This document shows positions 22,879 through 35,122 of a DNA stretch of 64,000 nucleotides, one piece after another. This DNA is from Talaromyces rugulosus (Eukaryota; Ascomycota; Eurotiomycetes; Eurotiales; Trichocomaceae): the NCBI RefSeq assembly GCF_013368755.1, contig NC_049564.1, forward strand, positions 3,666,001-3,730,000, in the 5' to 3' direction. Within the stretch, counting starts at the first letter, position 1; each line of letters opens with the position of its first letter. Both the position numbers and the translations under genes were made by a program. Below the pieces are notes generated by a model that ran no database searches, had not been told where the DNA came from, and worked only from the letters and a program-made list of their open reading frames with translations.

Positions 22879-25800
22879 AATAGACTGTCTCTATTCTAAC
22901 CGGGTCCATGGTAATAATTAAATCCTATTTTATTCTTAGTTACGGAATATTAGTACATAATTTACATTAATTATTATTACATACATGAGAGTTGATTTGA
23001 CACATGGAAAACATCAACAACCACTGCCAGTCTGAACTTTGAAGAACGCATATTTTAACATTGACTAGCAGACGTTGTCAAATGGCTATTAATGGCATCA
23101 TTCCACTTGAGTACAATGCACACAGCAGCTGCTGGTCAGAAATAGAATCGTGTGCGTGGCTCTAATCAAAAAAGCCGATTCGGAATGATCTGTTTACTTT
23201 CTTGCTGCACTGTCAGGCACACAAAACCAACGACTGGCTATGGTTGTTTCTTTCTTTTTTTTCCTTGTTTCTTTTTTTTATCAAGGCGAGTCGTGTATAT
23301 TGCATCTGCATGCATATTGCATCGTGCATATTAATGGCAAGTCAACTGTCATTCGACCACCCGCTCCTGCAGCCAAACAACTAGGGGCGCTTCCGTGAAG
23401 AACGCTCTGCTGTCAACCTGTAGATTTTCAAGCCCATTCATGCATTATGCAGCACTTATTATGCAGGATTGCACTGGCTCATTAAAAATAGTCCGTCATC
23501 GAATTAATCAAGGTTGTCAATTGCTAATAATAATGTCTATGACAACTCGACGAGGAAGTGGCAACAACAATGACGACTCTGCAAGCCCTTTCTCCACTTT
23601 TAGTCCTAGTTCCTTATCAAAATCAGAGACATCGATCTTGTGACAGTTTGTCGCTAACACTAACCGGGGAAATAGTACTGGGGAAACTAAATAAAAATAA
23701 ATCATCATCAAACAAGATAATCCTCATGATAATACGAGCAAGGTATCAAGCGGGGATAGCTGTACACCGGTCAGTTGTAACAGTGTTTCCCTGAATCGAA
23801 GGAGCCGGGTCCCGCCGGGCTCATGAAACCTCGACCTCGGTGAGCAACTCGCCAACAAACACGGTCTTAATCAAGTAGTGACCAAAAAAATAGAAAGAAA
23901 CAAAAAGGCACAGTAGCACAATGCCGTCCCCACTCGATTCGAAAATGAGAAATTATCAACGATGAAAGATGAAAAGATCCGCACCGTAGTACAGCCGGTA
24001 TGACAAAAACTGCCCCAAATCCAAGAAGATGGGCAATGTCAGTTGGTGGGGGCAAGGCCTGGCTAGTTCGACCTCGGTGCTGCATGGAGAATGGTTGGGT
24101 GAATCATGATTTGCGCCGATTGTAGTCATACATTGGCAGCCTAGAACCCTAGATACATGGCTAGGGCGGTCATCCTGCGTTGCTCGTTTTATTTTCCAAC
24201 AACAAGAACCACCCGTAAAGAAGGATGCAGAGGCTGGGTTTCGGTATTTCTTCTGTCGCATAGACTAAGCTTGCCCGAAGTGGCAGTCAAGTGGTTGCAG
24301 TGAAGGGCCTGGAGGCCTCAATCATCGACTAGTTGTGTGTCGCACCGCGTGCCATTGTTGTGGGCGGCTAACAAGACACCCATTACTTGTTTTCGACAGA
24401 TCCGTCATATGACGGTGGATCCCACTGCAATGCGATGCATTTAATCGTTATTGTCCAGGTAATAATCGGTTGTGCTTATTGATTGTCCAGTCGAGGAGCT
24501 CCAGCCAAAGTGAGACAGTCGACTTGTGGTGTTTGTCGTCTAGGGCAGGCACCCTGGCCTCAATTTGGCTGCGCTTTGCACGCCGGCCCACGCTGCGAGC
24601 AAGCCTGCAAGTCTAGTCGTAGCTGAATAGAGACCGCTGACTGACTCATTGCCTCTACTATGGCCGCTCGTGAGACGTAACCTGCAAACAAGACAGCGGG
24701 TGATCGCCTCGCTTCGATCTAATACCCGCCCACATCGTCTCAGATATTCTTGGTCGGTGGCCAGTGGCACAACAGAAGGCAAAATGCCCATAATATGAAA
24801 GCAAATGCTTCCAGGGGGGCTTGACTCGTGCACGGCGGCGTAGTCGCCTCTTTTCAAACAGGTCAGCTTTGCCTGCATTGGTGCAGCGCTTGGCCCTCCC
24901 AGTCGGCTTTCACATGATGCCGTCCAAAAGGGAATGCCGGTCCGGGCTGGCAGGAAAGACAGACGGTGCTAATAATAATAATAGTCGATTTCGGTTGTCC
25001 AGATCAGAGGAGTATCAAACAGAGGCAGACGCCCGGCTCCACAACCTGCACGTCATATGTCTATCGTCGAAGCAAAGCACGGCGTTTTACCTCTCTTTTT
25101 CATTTGGCTTTGCAGTTGTGTCAAACGGCAAAATATTTGTAGGAGTCGAAACCGTCAAATTCTTGCTGTGGCGGAAGGAGACCGCTCCTTCCTTTATACC
25201 ACCTCACTTCACCGCCAGTTGCTCCTGCCCTGGAGGACGGCCACGTTGACTGTTGCGTGTCAGCGTCTGGGCGAATCACATGATATATACAAAATCCGAA
25301 TTAAAAGCACTGCCCAGTCACGCTGTATTCGATTTTATATAGTTGTTGATTTGAGGATTACCTAAACACCAGGCACTTAGTTTTATGGTTTGTATCTGTA
25401 TCAATATATCAATTGATATATATCTCTCATTTTTGACTCGCACCACCCAGTTTCCAGTCAAATGACCACCTGAACACAGACGTCACCGCGTTACTTCAAA
25501 TATGTTCAATGCCATTTCTTCTAGTGGATCGAACCGATCAGTAACCATATTGTCAACAAAATAATATTAAATAGTCCTCATCTTATTGGCAGAATCATCT
25601 CTATTCAAGGCTTGGCAGCCACAAACGGCTTAGCGCCGAATACTTTTTAGCATATAAAAAATCCGACCCCTGCGCATCCCTTTGGGCGCCCGCCACCAGC
25701 CAGCACAGGTGCATAATTGCAGGTGAAATCCAGAAGAAAAAAAAGGACAACCAAAGAAAACTCGCCTCGCCACATTCTCGGCGCCATTTGATTCTCGAAG

Positions 25801-25986
25801 CGCGCAGCCAATCGCGGCCATCTCTGGGCAGACAAGGCTTGGCATTGGCCGGGAGCCAATACCAGCGAGGCCGATGGGCCGCCGTAGCCTTCTTCGAGCT
25901 TTCTCCATCTTTTGCGACGACTTTCGCCTTCGCGGTTCTGCTTGCTTCGACAAGGATTTTGTCGTCCCCATCTTGTCTGAATCGTC

Positions 25987-28902
25987 ATGCCGCCCCAAGA
26001 CGATGTAAAGGCCAAGTCAGACTCGGCCGCTGACTCTGGCGGCGGCGGCGACAGAAGTCCTGACAGCGGAGGAGTGCCTGTCATCACAGAGGAAATGGAG
26101 GCCAGCGCCCTTGGCTCGCCCATGTCAGAAGTCAAGAATGAGCCTGACGAGCCATCACCATCATCGCCACCGTCATCTGTCAAGGCTGAGAGCCTGCCTG
26201 TCAAGGCTGAACCTAGCGACGATGCTTTGGTTACTAGCAGTGTTGGCGGCGACATCACGCTGAAGCAAGAGCCCGGAAAACCTCCAAAGCTCGCGCGCAG
26301 TGCCTCCCAGAAGGTCATTGCTCGCCCACCACAGCTTTTCGACCACTTGCCCAACAGCGCCAACGAGGCAACTGCGAGTTTCGAGGTTATTGGCAGTTGC
26401 ATCTATTCGAGCAAGTACATGGGCCACACGGAACATGCCATGGAATGCGATTGCGCCGAAGAATGGGGTAAGTGATTACTTTGAATTTTCCGTGTCACTG
26501 GCCCTCTTTTTGTTGTTTATACGCATGCTAAGTGTGTACAGATGGAAAAGTCAACCATGCCTGCGGCGAGGATTCTGACTGTATCAACCGAGCAACCAGA
26601 ATCGAATGCTTGAATGACTGCGGCTGCGGCCGAGACTGTCAGAACCAGCGCTTTCAGCAGAAAGAATACGCCAATGTGGCGGTCATCAAAACGGCCAAAA
26701 AGGGCTATGGCCTTCGCGCAGAATCCGAAATCCGGCCGCATCAGTTCATTTACGAATATATTGGCGAAGTCATCAACGAAGGGAATTTTCGACGTCGGAT
26801 GATCCAATACGACAAAGAAGGGATCAAGCATTTCTATTTTATGTCTCTAAATAAAGGCGAGTTTGTCGATGCCACCAAAAAAGGCAACTTGGCTCGCTTC
26901 TGCAACCACTCGTGCAATCCAAACTGCTATGTCGATAAATGGGTAGTGGGCGAGAAACTTCGCATGGGAATCTTTGCTGAGCGACTCATTCAACCCGGAG
27001 AGGAGCTGGTCTTCAACTACAACGTCGACAGATATGGAGCCGATCCTCAACCGTGTTATTGCGGCGAACCGAATTGCACTGGCTTCATAGGTGGCAAGAC
27101 CCAGACGGAACGGGCAACCAAATTATCCAATGCAACGATAGAGGCGCTTGGTATTGAGGATTCAGAGGATTGGGACATGGCCGTAGCCAAGCGGCCGCGC
27201 AAGAAGAAGACGGAAGAGCCAGACGAGGAATATGTGGAGAGTGTGCAGCCCAAGTCGCTGGATGAAACGGGCGTGACCAAGGTCATGGCGGCGCTGATGC
27301 AGTGCGCCGAGAAATGGATTGCTGTCAAATTGGTTGGAAGAATACAACGATGCGAAGATGAGCGGGCCCTGAATCGAGTTGTGAAGATGCACGGCTATCG
27401 AATACTGAATTCGCAGCTTAGCCTGTGGAAGGGGGACATCAACGTGGTGCTACAAATCCTCGAAGTGCTGTCGAAACTACCCGCTCTCACGCGAAATAAG
27501 ATTATCGACTCTGACATCGAATCGACGGTCCAGCAATTGATCACGTCGGAAGACGAGCGAGTGGCAAAGCAGGCCTCGACGCTGCTCGAGGTCTGGTCCA
27601 ACCTGGCTGTTGGATACCGAATCCCTCGTATGAAACGCGACCCAACGGCAACCACAACGCCAGTGGTCAGTCAATTTGAACGACGCGAAACAGCCCCGGG
27701 CGACCAACGCAACCGGTCCAAGTCTCGAACGCGGTCACGGTCACGCTCCATCGAGCCTCCACGGGGCCCTGCGGCACAGACACGCGGTGGTGGCTTTAGC
27801 GCAGCTCGAAATATTCCTCCTCATAATCGGGCCCCCCGGTTTCCGCGAGCTCCTCCGCTTCCCCAAGGCTGGTCTGAGAGGTCGGATGTCGATGGCCGAA
27901 CAATGTATTTCACGGCGAATGGTCACTCTCAGTACGAACGGCCGACCCTGCCAGCTGCGGATATGCCAGCTGCAGGCTCGTTGAAAAGGAAGCATTTTCG
28001 AGAGATGATTGATAACATTATGGAATCTCGCTCGTCGGAAACCCCCAGGGACAAGACAAGCACTCCAGGCACTCCACAACCGCCCAAGTCAGAGTCCAAG
28101 AAAGAATCATGGAGGTCGTATTCGGAAGAAAAACAAAAGAAGATTTACGAAAATACGGTAGGATCTATTTATTGTCTTTGCAGGTGATTCACAGACGTCT
28201 GATTATCGGCATACAGATACATCCCCACGTCAAATATGTGGTGGACAAATTCAAGAAGAAATTGCCCAAGGACGATTTGAAGCGATACGCGAAAGAGGTA
28301 CGAGTTTTCCCACTCACCAATATTTGCTAATATGCTAATAATTGCAGGTTGCAACAAAGTTGGTTGACTCGGATTTCAAACACGGCCGAGTCGAGGACAT
28401 CACGCAGGTTTCGGACAAACAGCAGCAAAAGATCAAGAAATACTGCAAGGAGTATTTTGAAAAGGCTGTGGCTAAACAGCGAGCGCATGAAAAGAAAAAG
28501 GCCGACAAGAAACCGGGCGACAGCAAATCCAAGGATACAACACCACAAGCCCAAGCGGGTTCACCAGATGATGAGCCCAATAACATAAACAACAACAACA
28601 TCAACAAAGAGTCTGAGAGCGACCGCGACTTTGATATGGATCATGACGGCGGCGACTCAGAACAACAGGAGCCAGCGATGACGAAACGAAAGAGAGACCC
28701 CGACACCGAGGTTGACAAGGGCAATGCCTCGCCGATGAAGCGGCCCAAATCGTCGACGCCGTTGCTTGACCAACAGTCTCTTCCTCCTTCAGAAGTAGAA
28801 GACGAAGACGAAGAAGACGACGCAGAAAGACTAAACGATGAGCAGCTGGCCCATGCGGGCCTCGCAGCTTCTTCCCATCAGAGTATTGGGGTTGTACAAT
28901 AA
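25987..28902 (+). CDS. SET2: Histone H3 lysine-36 methyltransferase Set2
   Basis: Methylates H3K36 co-transcriptionally by riding on phosphorylated RNA polymerase II. Exons are 25987-26467, 26542-28157, 28217-28297 and 28348-28902, giving 910 aa. After an acidic/disordered N-terminus come the Cys-rich AWS domain (ECDCAEEW across the first intron, to about residue 200), the SET domain (about 201-324, with NHSCNPN at 282-288 and FNYNVD), and post-[11 protein letters not shown] (332-339). There is an RS-rich stretch near 553-565 and a WW-like domain (LPQGW to YERP, about 600-628). The C-terminal SRI domain spans exons 2-4 ([16 protein letters not shown]). For intron 3 I chose the AG before 28217, because the earlier AG would leave only 26 nt. 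The C-terminal tail is acidic. Confidence 0.96.
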
Positions 28903-29368
28903 GAAAATTTAATGCATCTAATTAATAGACAAGTTCTTCCACATCACTCTGCTACATAACCCTTAGCGTGAGGAACTTAGTTACTAGTAGCTATCCCAAG
29001 AGATTCATCCCAAGTAACGATGATTCATCCATCGTGAGAGGCTGAGCCATCGACCCAGAATGACTCGATATGAGTCGTCGCCCGTATCGGGCCTAGCGCG
29101 GCCGAGCCACTTCTCTCCCCTCTTGGTTCTCTGCGGGGCAAAATTGAGAGAGAAAAAGCTCTCTCGTTCGAACCATCTTTATAAAAAAGCTGCTGGAACT
29201 TTCATACTTTGGTGTCTGTCAGATCAGTACATATTATTTTTTATTTACAAAAAGGGTGTTTTGGATTTAGCGTCGAATCATTTCTTCGTCAACAACCCAG
29301 CAGTGAAATTTCACTTTCTAAACGTCATTCTCGGAAACGCAGAAACAGTACTATCGACCACTACGACA
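28903..29368. promoter_or_regulatory. SET2-TIF6 spacer and TIF6 promoter
   Basis: This 466-bp gap lies between two plus-strand genes. It includes a GAGAGAG/CTCTCTC inverted repeat (29146-29152 and 29159-29165, six-base loop) followed by a TTTATAAAA TATA-like word near 29178-29186, about 185 bp before the TIF6 start. TGATTCATCC repeats occur near 29000-29030. Confidence 0.45.
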
Positions 29369-30372
29369 ATGGCGGTTCGCGCACAGTTTGAAAACTCGAA
29401 TGAGTAAGACTTTGGGTTCTGGAAATATACTCTTTATTGGTTTACTCATGATTTTTTTTCTTCTTGGTATAGGGTTGGTGTGTTTGCGACACTGACGAAT
29501 TCATATGCCGTCGTGGCTATCGGCGGATCCGAAAATTTCTACAGGTTAGACTCCTTCTTTTTTGCTACTGGTTTAGTTGCTAATTTTCGGGGAAAAAAAA
29601 AAGTGTCTTTGAAGCCGAACTGCAAGACGTTATCCCCATTTGCCATGCTTCAATCGGCGGAACACGAATCGTTGGACGACTGACAGCTGGGTGTGTACCT
29701 TTTACTTCTGAGCGCTTCAAGCAAGAAATATTAATTTATTGGTAGAAACCGCAAGGGCCTCCTCGTGCCCACGTCAACTACAGATCAAGAACTGCAACAC
29801 CTGCGCAACGCGATCCCAGAAGCCGTCAAGATCCAACGGATAGAAGAGCGGTTGTCGGCACTCGGAAACGTGATTTGCTGCAACGACCATGTCGCGCTGA
29901 TACACCCTGATTTGGAGCGGGAGACTGAGGAAATGTAATCATTCCTTCCTTTTCACTAATAAAAAAAAGAAAGAAAGAAAGAAAGAAAGAAAAGAAGCTG
30001 ACCCTAAATAGAATCGCCGACGTCCTCGGCGTCGAAGTCTTCCGTCAAACTGTCGCCGACAATGTCCTCACAGGCTCATACATGGCCCTCTCCAACCAAG
30101 GCGGAATCGTGCATCCCAAAACCTCTGTTCGCGATCAAGACGAGCTATCCTCGCTGCTGCAAGTACCTCTCGTCGCAGGCAGTGTGAACCGCGGAAGTCC
30201 CGTGGTCGGTGCAGGCATGGTGGTGAATGACTGGCTCGCTGTGACGGGTTTGGATACCACAGCTACAGAACTTAGTGTTGTGGAGAGCGTGTTTCGGTTG
30301 GGTGAGATGGGTGCTAAAGGGTTGGGTATGGGCAATGCTAATAAGGAGAGTATTGTGGAGAGCTTTTACTAG
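29369..30372 (+). CDS. TIF6: Ribosome anti-association factor eIF6
   Basis: Binds the 60S subunit, keeps it from joining 40S prematurely, and is needed for 60S biogenesis. Five exons are 29369-29403, 29473-29544, 29604-29690, 29746-29934 and 30012-30372, giving 247 aa, the usual family length. It opens [52 protein letters not shown], and [19 protein letters not shown] are nearly invariant eIF6 segments. Junctions are in phase. The intron before exon 3 ends in a run of ten A then G, an unusual acceptor lacking a pyrimidine tract, but AG|T restores the expected Y-S-V-F-E-A-E sequence. Intron 4 contains an (AAAG)n microsatellite. It is convergent with the RGG-rich gene. Confidence 0.96.
29968..29993 (+). 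repeat. (AAAG)n microsatellite in TIF6 intron 4
   Basis: Six or so AAAG/GAAA units within the 77-nt intron. Likely length-polymorphic; it is outside the splice signals. Confidence 0.7.
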
Positions 30373-30799
30373 TTTTTCCTTTTTTTTTTTTTCAGTCTTT
30401 TTTTTTAAACTGTCTTCTTGAGCATTCAAAATTATGAGATTATGTGATGAATTGAAGGCTTACTCGCGCTGTTCATGTCGATATCTAGAGAAATGCCTAT
30501 GATAATCAACTAGGAATTTGATTTTGCTAGGCCAATCTTCTCAAAACTCAAATATGATAGTAAATGTCATGTCAAAAAAAAAGTACTACTGTACAAAGAT
30601 GATATCAATAGCTCAAGAAAATGCCAACAGCAGAGAAAATCAAACGACAACCAAAACTAACAATAGATACAAGATACAGTGACCGAAAAAAAGTCTGATA
30701 TGCCAATGTGCGATACAGTTAATAAACCGAGAGTCTCAGTAGTCGAATAATCGTAGAATACAAGTGTTGTACAGATTAATACCATCAACAGAGACCCGC
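30373..30799. other. Convergent 3' region, TIF6 and RGG-rich gene
   Basis: This 427-bp AT-rich gap has T-runs just after the TIF6 stop (30378-30407), which are likely in its 3' UTR. No open frame of note. Confidence 0.5.
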
Positions 30800-33073
30800 T
30801 CAGTATGGATGATGGCGAGGCGAGGGTTGCCGTGAAGGTGGATGTCCAGGAAAGTAATATGGCGCTGGACCCGGAGGTGGACCTGATGCTGGCCCGGGCT
30901 GGTATTGGTGTTGGGCGGGTTGGGGTCCTTGAAAGAATCCATTCAGGTTAGGACCTGGACGAGAAAAGGATACACCAGGAGGTGGCGGCAGTTGAGGCGG
31001 TCCTCTCCCCGTGGTAAAAGGATTAGGAAGGTTGTAGGATGTAGGCAACACCGGCCTGACTGGTGGCGGTTGAGGAAGAAGATATGGAGGTGGTTCTGTA
31101 GCTGCCTGTGTTGGCTGCTGCTGCTGCATAGGAGGAAGTGGTTGTTGCTGTGGGGGAGCTGGCTGCGCATTGCTTGCAACGTCTGCCAAAGCAGAAAGGC
31201 CGGCGTCTACAGAAGAGACGGCTTGGCCGACTACATTCACGGCCTGTAACAAGATGTCCAGGGAATCAGGGCCAGGCGGTGCAGATTCCTCCTGGCTGAT
31301 CTTCTTCATTTTGACTCGCTGAAGAAACTCTTCCCAGTCGTTCCTCCCCAACTCATACGAGGCCGCTCCTGACGGCTCTCGCAGAAACCTGGAATTATAT
31401 CCCCGACGGTATGGGAAATCGTCATGGTACAAGGGTTCGTAGTTGGAGCCAGTTTCTGCATCAGTTACTTCTGCTGGCTCAGGCCGGTTCACGTCAGGCT
31501 ACATCTCGAGTTAGTTAAATGTCCCCTGCAATGCTTCAGGATAACTGCTTACCTCGGTGTGCTCATCGTCTTCTGCATGTTGAACACCTTCTACCAGAGC
31601 CATATAGTCTCCTCTTGCCGCGTAGAAAAGCTCCTCTCTGGCATTAGTTGCATTCGCCTATACTTGTTAGCACTATCACATGTCAAAGTATCTAGACTAT
31701 TGCTCACTTCAAAGCGATCCTTGGTAATCTGCTGCTGGCCTTCTAAAATCCTCTGCGCCATTTCTACGCGGAGACGGTACTCGTTTCCTAAACTTTCGAG
31801 TCTCTTCTCCAAGGCAGCCTGAAGACCCTCTTGCACTTCTTCAAATTCTTCAGCCTTGCGATGAGCAGTTTTATCTCTCGTCAGCCGGGTTTGAGTACGC
31901 CCTGCAATGGCATTAAGCACAAGTCGCTGGGTAGCCGCTAGCCGCTTCCAACTCTGCTTCAGCTCCTTTTGCCGGTCAAGCAGTTTCTGGCTTGCTGGAA
32001 CGGGAGAAGGGGAGCGCTCCTGTTCGAAATCCGAGTCATCGTCGCCGCGTTTCCCAGTTTTACCGCCGCCACGGCCTCCTCGGCCTCGTCCACGGCCAGA
32101 TCCCCGGGGTGTTGCTCCTCCGCCTCGGGCTGCACCACGGCCTCGCCCACGATATCCACGAGCGCGTCCAGTGCTTCGACCGCGGCCGCCTCGGCCTCTG
32201 GTGTTTGGAGTAGAGCCACTTTCGGTTGGATTTGCTATGCTACCGTCAATATTGTCGGTAGCTTTAAAATCTGTGGGTTCATCTGCCGGAGTCTCCTGAG
32301 AAATAGGCGCGGGGCTGTCGGTTTTGGCATTTTGTGAACCATCTACCGTGTTGGAGTCATCTAGCGAAACGCGTGAGCCTGCCTCGTCATCTTCGAGCTT
32401 TGGCTTCTTCAGCACTGAGGGAGGACTTTCAGTCTCGGTGGTTTCCTCTTTGCTGGCGTCTTCCAATGGACGCTTACGCCCTCGAAGAGATTTGGACGGC
32501 GATGATGTGGCTGTCGCTGTGGCTGCCGCCTTTCGTGTAGGAGTGGCCAGGGCTTCAGCAGCGACTTTAGGCTCAGGGAAGTCAAAAGTACTGCTTTTAC
32601 TAGAGAGCTGACGAGTGAGCCTCCTCGTATTGCTCGCGGGTTGAGAGGACGAGCCATCCACTGACTGGCGGCGTGAGAGCTGGGGAGATTTGGCTGGAGA
32701 AGGATCCGTCGGGGCCTTGCTTCTAGTGGAATATCTAGGGGCCTTTTGTTTTCCGGCTTGAAAAACCAGTCTTAGCCGCTTGGGGCGTGGTTCCTGCTCT
32801 TCAGTTGCAAGGGTAGATCTTGGAGTGATCCCTGTAGATTCTGATGGGACATTGTCTTCAGACACCGCAGAAGGCGTGTCAGATGCAGCAAGGCGGCTAC
32901 TCCCACGGGTTCCTCTGCCATGAGTAGCCACGCGTGGCTGACTCTGCGTTGAGTTTTCTGTGGGGGGAGTTAAGTAAAGCCAGCTGCTGTGTTTTGGGAA
33001 ACTTACCAGATAAAGCCGTGGTTTGCGAGCTTGAGCTGCGAGAGGTGTCGGCTTTGCGCTTAGTTCCTGCCAT
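30800..33073 (-). CDS. RGG-box and coiled-coil protein, function unknown
   Basis: Unrecognised protein of 706 aa, probably nuclear and RNA- or DNA-binding. Four exons are 33007-33073, 31708-32957, 31553-31657 and 30800-31498, all with GT-AG borders. Residues 1-270 are disordered with basic clusters (KRKAD, PRPKRLR, GRKRP, KKPK) that look like nuclear localisation signals. Residues about 275-327 form a dense glycine-arginine region with many RG and RGG units. Residues about 347-440 are charged and heptad-like, predicting a coiled coil. A conserved-looking core follows (REELFYAARGDYMALVEG, then DFPYRRGYNSRFL and WEEFLQRVKMKK). The C-terminus is Pro/Gln-rich. GAR regions usually bind RNA and are methylated on Arg; any specific role here would be a guess. 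Confidence 0.8.
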
Positions 33074-35122
33074 CGCTTGCTTCTGCGAGATGTTAGTTGA
33101 GGGGACTGTGAGAAGATGAGGATGAGAAGAATGAGTTAAGAATCCCAGGTAGTGAGCGACGTGTTTGCCAAGGTAAAACCAATGGTGAAACTACAAAGGA
33201 GGGATGGATAGATGGGCAAATGGGATAGAGTCTCAATAAAGACTCAATGGAGACAATGGAGGATGAAAGCAAGGCTGAAGAATTTGCAGAATAGGAAAGT
33301 GCCCGGCAAGCAGCAACCGAACAATAATGCCCGAAAAGAGAATAGGACAATAGCGCAAGATATTGGGAGGGGGCTACAGAATATTCCAAGTGCAAGTGCA
33401 GGGCATGGGAAGTAGAGGGGGGATGAGAGAAGGATGTGATGGGTATACAAGCGAGCGCTGCTTGGTCAGACGAAGCTGAGCCAAACGCGGTACAAACAGA
33501 GCAGCATGACTGCAGGGCTTTGGCAATTCCAAGCATCGCAAGAAAAGGACGACGAAAAGAAAGATAAAATAGAAAGGAAAATATTTTATAGAGAATGCAG
33601 ACTTACCAGCTCGCTCTCCCATAGGGAGGCATGAAGCGACGGGAGCAATACAGCGGCCAGGGTGTCGGATCAACTGCAACGGAGAAATGGGGGATTGGCC
33701 AATACGTGTATACAGGACAATGAGAAGAAGCAGTTGGTTTGAAAACGGAGATGGAAATAATGGGTGGGAGAAGGGGAATCACGCATGAAAAGGTGAAAGG
33801 CGAAAGACGAAACTGCAGCCAGGAAGTAAAGGGTGGAGCGAGCTGGATCCGGAGCGAATCCAGGACAAGTGCAACTAAAGGAATCCGATGGGATAGCAAG
33901 AATGAAACAAGGGTGCGACGGCCAATGGCTTGTTTCAGGCGCGAAGCGATACAGCAGCCCAGCAGCAGCAGCAATGAAGACTGGGAAAGGACAGCACGCT
34001 GCGTCGATGATGTTGTCGTAAATAGAAGCAGTAGAAAAAGACGGCGGATTGCTTGTTGGCTCAGGATTTGTCGCGCGCCGCCGGTGGGGCCGCCGGTAAT
34101 ACCGTGACCGTACGCCCGTCGGGACAATGGAGATGCCTGGCAACAATTGTTTCCCACTGTTTGGGCGCGTATGCATGTATGTAAGTATGTAAAGTAAGAA
34201 GGCTTTGTCCGGTCAAGCGAGTCTGCTGGCGCTCAGCTGGGATGGTATTGTGTGCATTCCAGGGTTGCAGCCAACTATATAGTTGGTACGGCCGCGAAAC
34301 TCGGCGGAAAATTTGAACAGGGCTCTTTTCCATACTACTATAGCCATAATTATTACTCTATGCTTATAAAACAACAGCTTATCCAAGGAGCTGGCTGCGA
34401 TGGTCGATGTTACAAGTTGGAATTATATCAGACTCTGGACTACGTACGCAATGTCAGCAGTAACAATAACAATTAGCTGAGCTAGCTGCTAGTAGATCCA
34501 AAGTGGGCCAAGACCACATGGAATGAAGTTACCTCGTCGATGATATACGAGATAGACCACTAGTGTATATACGTATGTACATACGTACATGTACTGGTGG
34601 TTTTTGGTTCTATACAGAAATTTACACCGATAATGGTCTTTGATTATATACTACTCATTGATCCTGTGGCTGATTACATAGATTAGTCAACATATGCAAA
34701 GAATCACTTGGACAGTAGAACAAGAAAAACCCAGACTCTATCCTGCCTGCACTACTTACTACCTGCATATAACATACAAAACCCAATAAATATATACAAA
34801 AACATATACTACAAAGTATATATATATAGAGCCTTCTCGAAGCTGTGGCGGGAGCGTCCCCAAAGCGGCCTAGGGCCATGTTAGCGAGGGGGGCTCCGAC
34901 CCGGGCCAGCAAGGCAGGCAGCGCGCCGCCTCATCACCATCACCGCCAACTCCATCTCCCGCTTCATTGCTCGTGTCTCTCTCCTCGACCCATCCTCACC
35001 CCTCCCCAGACCAATCCGACCAGATTCTTTCTGTCCCTTCCGGTCTTCCTGGCGTCGACAACGCTTGACGCAACCCCCCCCGTCTGAGCGAAAGCCGCTT
35101 CACTATCTGTAGTGGCGTCAAG
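33074..35122. other. 2 kb divergent region, RGG-rich gene to RAD23
   Basis: The half next to the RGG-rich gene (to about 34250) is pyrimidine-rich on the minus strand and open in three overlapping frames (up to 184 codons), all Ser/Pro/Leu/Phe-rich. This is the signature of a long leader, not of a gene. The right half holds TATA-like runs (34815-34830), repeated TACGTA/TGTACA words (34566-34592), and a GC-rich leader before RAD23. Confidence 0.5.

Larger units (their letters stand above)
20259..25986. other. 5.7 kb region without a recognised gene
   Basis: Largest gap in the window, between the divergent Myb-like gene and SET2. It contains a G-run (20359-20368), an 81-nt purine tract (20950-21030), TACTCCGTA/TACGGAGTA words (21391-21399, 21626-21634), a CTAG-rich segment with a 14-bp palindrome (22448-22461), and a GC-rich island with a hairpin (22856-22878). 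Open frames are short or strongly biased. The 273-codon minus frame at 20431-21252 is Leu/Pro/Ser-rich because of the pyrimidine tract. I see no transposase or reverse transcriptase remnants. Long leaders or non-coding transcripts are possible. Confidence 0.6.

Noticed and set aside
24821..25249. 142-codon frame in the 5.7 kb gap
   Set aside because: It starts at a non-ATG codon and has no domain, intron signals or protein-like periodicity.
28158..28183. Shorter 26-nt version of SET2 intron 3
   Set aside because: Too short to splice, and it would add 11 residues that break the SRI domain; the AG before 28217 fits the family sequence.
33603..34176. Two overlapping minus-strand frames (184 and 168 codons) plus a plus-strand frame of 122 codons
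   Set aside because: Three frames open at once in a low-complexity pyrimidine-rich stretch point to base composition, not coding. No domain is visible.
34845..35087. 80-codon frame directly before RAD23
   Set aside because: Low-complexity His/Pro/Ser product in the likely 5' leader, with no family support.
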